Below, one piece after another: positions 1 to 5,860 of a stretch of DNA of 28,288 nt. Made by a program: the position numbers and the translations under genes. Numbering within the stretch: the stretch's first letter is position 1; every line of letters starts with the position of its first letter. Source of the DNA: Planctomycetota bacterium (GTDB lineage Bacteria > Planctomycetota > Phycisphaerae > WQYP01); NCBI GenBank assembly GCA_021798635.1, contig JAJZGH010000023.1, positions 1-28,288 of the forward strand. The letters run 5' to 3'. The notes below the pieces were generated by a model that had not been told where the DNA came from, did not search any database, and worked only from the letters and a program-made list of their open reading frames with translations.

Positions 1-520
1 TGATGGCACCGCTCTCAAGTGTACCGGCCTGCACTTTACGAGCTATCGCGCGGACCGCGTCGGAAATTTCCGCGCGCGAGCCATAATTGACCGCCAGACA
101 CAACGTCATGCCCGTGTTATGGTCCAGAGCGGCAATCGTCTGGTCTAATTCTTCCAGCACATCCGGCGGGAGTCCATCCCGGCGGCCAATCTGCCGGAAT
201 CGGATGTTATTTTTCAGCATCACCGGTCGTTCGCTGATCAGGTATTCGATATACAGCCGCATGAGCGTGTTCACCTCATCAACCGGGCGGCTCCAATTTT
301 CAATGGAAAAGCTGTAGAGCGTGAGTTGCTTAAGGCCCAGCCGCGCGGCGTGTTCCACAATTTCCCGCGCCGCAACAGCTCCCGCGCGGTGACCTTCGGT
401 GCGGGGTTTTCCCCGCCGCCTGGCCCAGCGGCCATTGCCATCCATAATCACCGCAACGTGCTGCGGCATTTGCCCGTCGGCCCGCTTTTCCGGCTCTTTA
501 TCTGCCAATGACTTGCCCAT
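1..520 (-). CDS. uppS: Isoprenyl (undecaprenyl) diphosphate synthase, partial
   Basis: Cis-prenyltransferase that condenses isopentenyl diphosphate onto farnesyl diphosphate to make the C55 lipid carrier for cell-wall polymers; cytosolic, membrane-associated. The start is ATG at 520-518, preceded by a purine-rich AAGAGG stretch; 173 codons are visible before the left window edge cuts the gene. Residues 24-32 read VIMDGNGRW, the family signature containing the Mg-binding Asp27, followed by an Arg-rich segment and GHRAG. Further on, LTLYSFSIENWSRP and, near the cut, LAVNYGSR match conserved blocks of the family. About 70 C-terminal residues would be expected beyond the window. It lies 55 bp downstream of purA on the same strand, so the two are probably co-transcribed. 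Identity is secure; the exact polyprenol length is not readable from sequence. Confidence 0.95.
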   Translation of the reverse strand, partial: MGKSLADKEPEKRADGQMPQHVAVIMDGNGRWARRRGKPRTEGHRAGAVAAREIVEHAARLGLKQLTLYSFSIENWSRPVDEVNTLMRLYIEYLISERPVMLKNNIRFRQIGRRDGLPPDVLEELDQTIAALDHNTGMTLCLAVNYGSRAEISDAVRAIARKVQAGTLESGAI

Positions 521-575
521 CAGGCCCTGCCTCTTATCCGTTGCGCCAAAACATTTACCAATTATAGCCCCCAAA

Positions 576-1889
576 TTACCCCACCGGACATATCAGCGTT
601 TGATGACGGGCCGGGCCGACACTGACAATTCGAATCGGCACGTTGACGTAACTTGCAATCGTATCAAGATATTTACGCGCGTTAGCAGGCAGATCATCGA
701 CCGTCCGCACATCATCCAGCGTTTCATACCACCCGGGCAATTCCTGATAAACCGGTTCGACTTTTTGCAGATCGTAAGCATCCGGCGGGAAATCGCTGGT
801 GATCTGCCCGTTGATTTTGTAACTCGTGCAGACGCGCAGGGTATCAAACGTGGAAAGCACATCCAGCAGCATAATACACAGCCCGGTTACTCCGCAGACC
901 CGCGCCGCATAGCGTAAGGCCACAAGGTCCAGAAAGCCGCACCGCCTCGGGCGGCCCGTGGTGGTGCCGAATTCATGACCCCGCGTCCGGATGCGCTGGC
1001 CGATGGCGTTATCCTGCTCGGTGGGAAATGGCCCGGACCCCACGCGGCTGCAATACGCTTTCACCACGCCAAGCACGGTCTGCACCGCCCGTGCCGGCAC
1101 GCCGGTACCTGCGGAAAGGCCGGTACCGCAATTGCTGCTGGTTACAAACGGAAACGTCCCATGATCCAGATCCAATAGTACGGCGTTGGCACCTTCAAAG
1201 AGCAGTCGCTTATTATCGTCCATGGCACGGTGCAAAAGCGCGGACGTGTGGCACACATACGGCTGCAACAATTGCCCGTAGCCGCGATATTGTTCAAACA
1301 TCGATGTCCAATCCAGCGGATCAGCGCCATAAACGCCTTTCAGCAGCAGATTTTTTTCCGCTGTCACGCGCTGCAATTTGTCACTTAGCCGCGTTTCATC
1401 CAGCAAATCCGCCATACGGATTGCCATGGATCGCCCCGCTTTATCGGCGTAGCAGGGGCCGATGCCGCGCGCCGTTGTACCAAGTTTGTTGTCTCCCAGC
1501 CGCTGTTCTGAAAGCTGATCCTGTAATTTATGATACGGCATCACCACATGCGCCTGACTGCTGATACGCAGATTATTTTCCACCGCAATTCCCTGGCCGA
1601 CCAATTGATCCATTTCCTGCAAAAGCTGCACTGGATCAATGACCACGCCATTGGCTAAAACGGAGGTGCATTGTGGATGCAATATACCGCTGGGAATTAA
1701 ATGAAAGGCATATTTTTTATCGCCGACTTTTACGGAGTGGCCCGCGTTGCTGCCGCCATTCCAGCGGATCGCAAAATCAAATTGCGGGGTCAGCAGATCA
1801 ACAATTTTTCCTTTGCCCTCATCGCCCCACTGCAGGCCGACAATGGAAGTATTGCCAGGTAAATCCGGTAACGCCAATTCAGGCTCCAT
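576..1889 (-). CDS. purA: Adenylosuccinate synthetase
   Basis: Catalyses GTP-dependent ligation of IMP and aspartate to adenylosuccinate, the first committed step from IMP to AMP. The 437-aa product has the usual family length. Residues 20-28 read QWGDEGKGK, the GTP/IMP loop with catalytic Asp23; NAGH with catalytic His51 follows; then GIGPCYADKAGR (IMP binding), EGANAVLLDLDHG, and TTTGRPRRCG near the C-terminal third. The glutamine usual in the EGAQG motif is replaced by asparagine, a modest variation. The terminal block is SVGPARHQTL instead of the more usual SVGPxRxxTI. ATG at 1889 is the natural start: only about 13 residues precede the first strand. uppS follows on the same strand. No other purine gene is adjacent. 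Confidence 0.97.
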   Translation of the reverse strand: MEPELALPDLPGNTSIVGLQWGDEGKGKIVDLLTPQFDFAIRWNGGSNAGHSVKVGDKKYAFHLIPSGILHPQCTSVLANGVVIDPVQLLQEMDQLVGQGIAVENNLRISSQAHVVMPYHKLQDQLSEQRLGDNKLGTTARGIGPCYADKAGRSMAIRMADLLDETRLSDKLQRVTAEKNLLLKGVYGADPLDWTSMFEQYRGYGQLLQPYVCHTSALLHRAMDDNKRLLFEGANAVLLDLDHGTFPFVTSSNCGTGLSAGTGVPARAVQTVLGVVKAYCSRVGSGPFPTEQDNAIGQRIRTRGHEFGTTTGRPRRCGFLDLVALRYAARVCGVTGLCIMLLDVLSTFDTLRVCTSYKINGQITSDFPPDAYDLQKVEPVYQELPGWYETLDDVRTVDDLPANARKYLDTIASYVNVPIRIVSVGPARHQTLICPVG

Positions 1890-1970
1890 GCAATGCCTTT
1901 ATTAAAACAAACGTCCATGCCAAATAGTCCAATCGCCTGTCCATGGGGCAGCACGGCGATGGAATATGTT

Positions 1971-2032
1971 GTACCGCAGGCATCTTGCCCGCATTGGAAC
2001 CACAGAAACAGCAGGCGGGACGCCTGCGGTAC
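1971..2032. repeat. Imperfect inverted repeat, 22-bp arms
   Basis: Arms at 1971-1992 and 2011-2032 match at 18 of 22 positions, with an 18-bp loop. The outer 11 bp (GTACCGCAGGC) are perfect, and all four mismatches are transitions, so some become G-U pairs in RNA. The arm sequence, rich in GCAGGC and GGGACGCCTGC, resembles a palindromic dispersed repeat I associate with intergenic spaces of planctomycetes and other environmental phyla. That is a recollection, not a search. It lies about 80 bp upstream of purA. Confidence 0.75.
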
Positions 2033-2201
2033 CGGCTCCTGCCTTCGCAACCGAGAATCATCCAGCGGCAACATAACATCTTGCCGCGCACGGCTTCAAG
2101 GCCGCTACTGCCTGCCATAGAGGACACGCCCCCATGGCCACAAACGGCCAACGGGATTCTAAGTCCTGCAACACAAAAATGCCACACGTTGAAGACACAC
2201 A

Positions 2202-2229
2202 TTGAAGAAAGGCCCGTTGAAGAAAGGCC
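2202..2229. repeat. 13-bp direct repeat
   Basis: TTGAAGAAAGGCC occurs at 2202-2214 and again at 2217-2229, giving a 15-bp period. A partial third match, CGTTGAAGA, sits at 2188-2196. It looks like a local slippage duplication; no function is evident. Confidence 0.7.
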
Positions 2230-2326
2230 TTAAGAAAATATCGGCTTCAACGCCTTTGCGTGATTCGCCCCGCGATAGTAATATATTGGGCACAAAGTAC
2301 AACGGTCAAAGGAAAGGAAGCAGGTC

Positions 2327-2545
2327 ATGGGAAAACTGCGTAACGGGTCAATCCGATGGGGCTTGGTCGCGGCAAGTTTTGGCACGGTATTGTCGCAGGG
2401 TACCTACGTCTGCTGCTCAACTGCAGTTTGTATCCGGCGCACCCCTACCGCTTTGACGCCTTTGGGGCCGGCCTGGCATTCATATTCAACCGTATCGCCA
2501 TCGGCCAGCGTACGATACCCTTCGGCAATGATGTCCGACTGGTGA
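2327..2545 (+). pseudogene. Possible remnant of a signal-peptide protein gene
   Basis: ATG at 2327 is preceded by a strong purine-rich ribosome binding site (AGGAAAGGAAG). The first 25 residues have signal-peptide layout: basic MGKLRNGSIRW, then a hydrophobic run LVAASFGTVLSQG, then Cys residues. From residue 27 onward the frame runs antisense through the csp gene and loses any protein-like character. I read this as the 5' end of an exported or lipoprotein gene truncated by rearrangement next to csp. It could also be chance, or a very short exported peptide. Low confidence. Confidence 0.25.
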
Positions 2546-2634
2546 ACGAATATATCCTGATTGTCCGGGCCTTCAATAAAGCCAAAGCCTTTGCGGTCAT
2601 TGAACCACTTGATTTTGCCTACTACGGTTGCCAT
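2404..2634 (-). CDS. Cold-shock-domain protein
   Basis: A 76-aa single cold-shock domain, the normal size of CspA-type proteins; it binds single-stranded RNA/DNA and melts RNA structure during cold or growth transitions. Residues 15-20 KGFGFI are RNP1 and DIFVH at 27-31 is RNP2; GKIKWFND at the N-terminus and a Gly/Pro-rich AGPKGVKAVGV near the end complete the five-strand OB fold. RNP2 continues as DIFVHQSDI instead of the commoner VHFSAI. The gene has its own promoter about 115-140 bp upstream and is divergent from tsf. The long leader fits cold-shock mRNAs that are controlled through RNA structure. Which csp paralogue it is cannot be said. Confidence 0.95.
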   Translation of the reverse strand: MATVVGKIKWFNDRKGFGFIEGPDNQDIFVHQSDIIAEGYRTLADGDTVEYECQAGPKGVKAVGVRRIQTAVEQQT

Positions 2635-2747
2635 AGTCCGAACCCCCGGCGAAACAATTCGCGATGCCTAAAAGCGAAATAACAAGCGACAAGACTAAAC
2701 TACGCAAACGCATACAAATCCTATATGGATTTACGTCAGCATTCCTA

Positions 2748-2776
2748 AGTATGAAACACGATTAGTTATTTGTCAA
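2748..2776 (-). promoter_or_regulatory. Promoter of the csp gene
   Basis: On the minus strand a perfect TTGACA (2776-2771) is followed after exactly 17 bp by CATACT (2753-2748), a 4/6 match to the -10 consensus. Transcription would start near 2741, leaving a leader of about 107 nt before the csp ATG at 2634. Confidence 0.6.
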
Positions 2777-2807
2777 GGAATAGGGGACACAAAAAAAATC
2801 AGAAACA

Positions 2808-2829
2808 GCCGAATCTAAGCCGAATCTAA
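2808..2829. repeat. Tandem 11-bp duplication
   Basis: GCCGAATCTAA occurs twice in perfect tandem (2808-2818, 2819-2829), followed by another GCC. It lies just upstream of the proposed tsf promoter. Confidence 0.8.
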
Positions 2830-2836
2830 GCCTGGG

Positions 2837-2865
2837 TGGACGTTTGGCCTGAAACGGCGTAAAAT
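2837..2865 (+). promoter_or_regulatory. Candidate promoter of the tsf operon
   Basis: TGGACG (2837-2842, 4/6 to -35) and TAAAAT (2860-2865, 5/6 to -10) are separated by 17 bp, giving a leader of roughly 70 nt before tsf. Other A/T-rich hexamers are nearby, so this is a best candidate only. Confidence 0.4.
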
Positions 2866-2944
2866 TTCCCGGCTATGGCGTAATTTGGAAGCGCCGGCTT
2901 ATTAATTGGGTTGTTTTGTTTAGAACACCGAAGGAAAAAATACA

Positions 2945-3817
2945 ATGGCGGAAATCAGCGCAAAAGATGTCATGGAACTGCGGGCACGTACCAATGCCGG
3001 CATGATGGATGCAAAAAAGGCTCTTGTTGAAGCCCATGGCGACATGCAGGCGGCGGGTGAATTGCTGCGAAAATGGGGTGCGGGGCGCGCGGAAGCCAAG
3101 ACTTCCAATGAGATGAAAGAAGGCTTGGTTGGCGGGAAAATCAGTGAGGATGGCAAATTGGGCGTCATGGTGCGGCTGGGCTGTCAGACCGATTTCGTCG
3201 CCCGAAATGAAGCCTTCCAGAAGCTGTTGCATGATCTGGTGGAGCTGGCGTTTACGCATGAGGTTTCCACGCCGGCGGAGCTTAATTCCATCAAGTATCC
3301 GGACGGCTCAGGCCGAACGGTAGAAGCCGTCATTAAGGAACTGGTTGGCGGCTCAATCAAAGAGAATATGGCGGTCACCGGCTTGGCGCGTTATAAATCC
3401 GCCAATGGACTGGTGGGTAAATATGTGCATCACAATGCCAAGGTCGGCACGCTGGTGCAGGTGGACGGCAGCAGCGATGATGCCGTACGTGTGCTCATCG
3501 GAGAAATTGCGATGCACGTAACCGCTGGAATGCCGTTTGTGCCCCTGGCTGTCAGGCGCGAAGCGGTAGATGCGGCCCTGGTGCAGCGCGAAAAGGAGCT
3601 TGCAGCCGAAAGCATTAAGGGCAAGCCGGCGAATATCGTTGAGAAAATAGTGTCCGGCAAGTTGGATAAATTCTTCGCGGATAATGTTCTTTTGGAACAG
3701 CCCTTTGTGAAAGACGAAAACAAGCGCATTGGCGACTTGGTGGCGGAAACCGGCAAAGCCGTGGCCGCACCGCTTAGCATCATCGCGTTCGCACGCTTTA
3801 AGGTTGGCGAAGTCTGA
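2945..3817 (+). CDS. tsf: Translation elongation factor Ts
   Basis: Guanine nucleotide exchange factor that recycles EF-Tu-GDP to EF-Tu-GTP. The 290-aa length is typical. The N-terminal UBA-like segment (ISAKDVMELRARTNAGMMD, then AKKAL) is canonical, and CQTDFVARNEAF around residues 80-91 carries the TDFV motif that contacts the EF-Tu nucleotide pocket. The C-terminal block IVEKIVSGKLDKFF followed by LLEQPFVKD is also canonical. The start is supported by AAGGA nine bases upstream. It is followed 30 bp later by pyrH and then frr, the usual order, but rpsB, which normally precedes tsf, is missing: the upstream neighbour is the divergent csp gene. Confidence 0.97.
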   Translation: MAEISAKDVMELRARTNAGMMDAKKALVEAHGDMQAAGELLRKWGAGRAEAKTSNEMKEGLVGGKISEDGKLGVMVRLGCQTDFVARNEAFQKLLHDLVELAFTHEVSTPAELNSIKYPDGSGRTVEAVIKELVGGSIKENMAVTGLARYKSANGLVGKYVHHNAKVGTLVQVDGSSDDAVRVLIGEIAMHVTAGMPFVPLAVRREAVDAALVQREKELAAESIKGKPANIVEKIVSGKLDKFFADNVLLEQPFVKDENKRIGDLVAETGKAVAAPLSIIAFARFKVGEV

Positions 3818-3847
3818 TACTGGAATCCTGTCTGGCTGGAGTTTGAC

Positions 3848-4636
3848 ATGACCCAATCGCGCTACCGCCGCATTCTGTTAAAAATTTCCGGCGAGGGCCT
3901 TTGTCACGAGGGTGGATTCGGCTTTGATATGGTCGAGCTGACCGCCATCGCCCGGCAGATTGCCGAAGTAGCACAGATGGGCGTGCAAGTGGCAGTGGTG
4001 ATCGGGGGCGGAAATTTTATCCGCGGCGAAACGCTATCCAAATCCGGTGAAATTCAACGTTCTACCGCCGATTACATGGGCATGCTGGCCACGGTAATAA
4101 ATGCCATGGCCCTGCAGGAAGTCCTGGAGCATTTGGGGCAGCCTACGCGGGTAGCCAGTGCCCTGAATGTCATTCAGGTGGCCGAGCCGTTTATTCGCAG
4201 AAAAGTATTGCGTCATCTGGAAAAAGGCCGGGTGGTCGTGCTGGCTGCGGGCGTTGGGAATCCTTTCTTTACCACGGATACCTGTGCGGCCCTACGAGCC
4301 ACGGAACTGCAGGCGGACGTGCTGCTGAAAGCCACGAAAGTAGATGGCGTATATGATTCGGATCCCAAAAAAAATCCCGATGCCAAGTGTTACAGGGAAT
4401 TGACTTATCGGCAGGTCATTACAGATAATCTGCGGGTGATGGATATGACCGCCATCAGCCTGGCGATGGAAAGTAAAATTCCAATTATTGTCTTTAATTT
4501 AAAAAAATCGGGTAATATCATGCGGGTTATATCAGGAGAACCCATCGGTACGCTGATAAGCCACGCCGACGGCAACGGTCAGTCCATGAGCGCACCTTTG
4601 ATGTCCGGAACCTTTTCCGAAAATCCCGGAGTATAA
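3848..4636 (+). CDS. pyrH: Uridylate kinase (UMP kinase)
   Basis: Bacterial hexameric UMP kinase of the amino-acid kinase fold; phosphorylates UMP to UDP with ATP. Motifs: KISGE (residues 12-16), VVIGGGNFIRG (50-60), GNPFFTTDTCAALRATE, then LLKATKVDGVYDSDPKK. The conserved end of the fold, EPIGTLIS, falls at about residues 231-238; a tail of about 24 residues beyond it makes this 262-aa protein longer than the usual ~240. The tail is Ser/Gly/Pro-rich and probably disordered. ATG is supported by GGAG six bases upstream. frr starts 3 bp after the stop, with its ribosome binding site inside the pyrH end, so the two are translationally linked. Confidence 0.96.
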   Translation: MTQSRYRRILLKISGEGLCHEGGFGFDMVELTAIARQIAEVAQMGVQVAVVIGGGNFIRGETLSKSGEIQRSTADYMGMLATVINAMALQEVLEHLGQPTRVASALNVIQVAEPFIRRKVLRHLEKGRVVVLAAGVGNPFFTTDTCAALRATELQADVLLKATKVDGVYDSDPKKNPDAKCYRELTYRQVITDNLRVMDMTAISLAMESKIPIIVFNLKKSGNIMRVISGEPIGTLISHADGNGQSMSAPLMSGTFSENPGV

Positions 4637-4639
4637 AAA

Positions 4640-5200
4640 ATGCCAATTGACGAAATTCTTTTCAATGCCGAAGAGCACATGGATAAAGCCATCGAACACC
4701 TGCGGCACGAGTTGCGCGGCTTCCGCACAGGACGCGCGACGACTTCGCTGGTGGAATTCATCAAGGTGGATTATTACGGAGCACCAACGGATTTGCGCTC
4801 CCTGGCATCCTTAACGACCCCGGATGCAACATCCATTCTTATTAAACCTTTTGATCCCGCCTCTATAAAAGACGTTGTTAAGGCCCTTGAGGCGGCCAAC
4901 CTGGGCATCAATCCGATCAACGATGGCAAGCAGATTCGCCTGGTGCTGCCTCCATTATCCGGCGAAAGGCGGCAGCAACTTTTGGGAAAAGTGAAAGAAG
5001 CGGCCGAACACGCGAGAATTGCAATGCGTAATGTGCGTCGTGATGCGAATAAACACATTGATCAAGATGAAAAAGAATCGGGAATTCCCGAGGATCAGGC
5101 CAAACAGGGCAAAGAGGATGTTCAGGAACTGCTCAAAAAATTTGAAGTAAAAGTTGATGATCTCGTCCAGGCCAAGCACAAAGAAATCACGGAAGTTTAA
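4640..5200 (+). CDS. frr: Ribosome recycling factor
   Basis: With EF-G, splits post-termination ribosomes into subunits. The 186-aa length is standard. RTGRA at residues 29-33 is the conserved turn of the three-helix tRNA-mimic domain; DYYGAPTDL, LIKPFDP and NLGINPINDGKQIRLVLPPL follow in the expected order; VRRDANK is the conserved Arg-rich helix of domain I. GGAG eight bases before the ATG lies within the last codons of pyrH. It ends the tsf-pyrH-frr cluster; 193 bp without a gene separate it from the next gene. No clear terminator hairpin with a T-run was seen. Confidence 0.97.
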   Translation: MPIDEILFNAEEHMDKAIEHLRHELRGFRTGRATTSLVEFIKVDYYGAPTDLRSLASLTTPDATSILIKPFDPASIKDVVKALEAANLGINPINDGKQIRLVLPPLSGERRQQLLGKVKEAAEHARIAMRNVRRDANKHIDQDEKESGIPEDQAKQGKEDVQELLKKFEVKVDDLVQAKHKEITEV

Positions 5201-5309
5201 TATGGCAACGGCCTTAACCACTGGCGCAGCGCGCCTGACGGCAGCCTCGGTTTTTACCCGGTTCTTCTATGCTTCGCGACCAGACGGTAAAACGTAGGGT
5301 GGCCGGCAG

Positions 5310-5339
5310 GTGCCACGTAACGGGCATTGTGTATATAAT
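5310..5339 (+). promoter_or_regulatory. Promoter of the sHsp-lon-lipB cluster
   Basis: GTGCCA (5310-5315, 4/6) and a perfect TATAAT (5334-5339) are 18 bp apart, about 55 bp before the GTG start at 5394. A GTGGC/GCCAC pair (5299-5303, 5312-5316) spans the -35 box. No CIRCE element was seen. Confidence 0.5.
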
Positions 5340-5393
5340 TAAGCCGCAGGACTGATTGCCTTCAGGCTCTGTCCCATTGCCAAGGAGTCTACC

Positions 5394-5810
5394 GTGAATG
5401 ACATTGAATTCGCAAGTTTGGAAGAATCGGCCATGATGAATCGCATGGCCAAAGCATTAGCCGACACGGTGATGAGCCGAGGTATGTTTCAATCCTGGGC
5501 GACGGATTCCTGGCGTCCGGAAGTGAATTTATATGAAACACAGAGCGCTTTTATGGGTTGCGCTGATTTGGCTGGCATGGATGAAAATGCGATTCAGGTC
5601 AGCGTGGCGGACAATCAACTGGTCATCCGGGGGCGACGGATTTGTCCCATGCCCAGCGGTAAGGAGAAGGCGGTCGCGGTGCACCTGATGGAAATTGATC
5701 ACGGCTGTTTCGGTCGAAGCATTGATATGCCGGCCAATGTGGATCATAGTGGAATCGCCGCGCATTATGATGCGGGAATGCTCTGGATCACATTGCCCAA
5801 AGCACCGTGA
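5394..5810 (+). CDS. Small heat-shock protein (Hsp20/alpha-crystallin) family
   Basis: A 138-aa protein whose central part reads as an alpha-crystallin domain: WRPEVNLYETQSAFMGCADLAGMDENAIQVSVADNQ in pattern, then LVIRGRR, ending in AGMLWITLPKAP, the family A-x(n)-G-x-L block. Such proteins are ATP-independent holdases that keep unfolding proteins soluble. The start is GTG at 5394 with AAGGAG six bases upstream; the next in-frame ATG is 14 codons later and has no comparable site. The protein ends right after the G-x-L strand, so the C-terminal I-x-I motif that locks subunits in larger oligomers is absent; it may form only dimers or small assemblies. Placement immediately before lon suggests a shared stress role. 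Confidence 0.8.
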   Translation: MNDIEFASLEESAMMNRMAKALADTVMSRGMFQSWATDSWRPEVNLYETQSAFMGCADLAGMDENAIQVSVADNQLVIRGRRICPMPSGKEKAVAVHLMEIDHGCFGRSIDMPANVDHSGIAAHYDAGMLWITLPKAP

Positions 5811-5860
5811 GTATACAGCGGACCTTGCGCTTGAGACCGGGTGAAATCAGCGATTATTAA

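Larger units (their letters stand above)
1890..2403. other. Gene-poor intergenic region upstream of purA
   Basis: About 510 bp between the purA start and the csp stop with no convincing complete gene. It holds a large imperfect inverted repeat (1971-2032), a short direct repeat (2202-2229) and a signal-peptide-like ORF start at 2327. Open frames here have no recognisable family motifs. I could not identify a convincing purA promoter. Confidence 0.6.

Noticed and set aside
1890..2403. Purine riboswitch in the purA leader
   Set aside because: The only strong structure is a simple two-arm inverted repeat; no three-way junction with the conserved purine-aptamer core was recognised.
5202..5297. 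31-codon ORF directly after frr
   Set aside because: Its ATG comes 2 bp after the frr stop but there is no distinct ribosome binding site and the peptide has no recognisable character.
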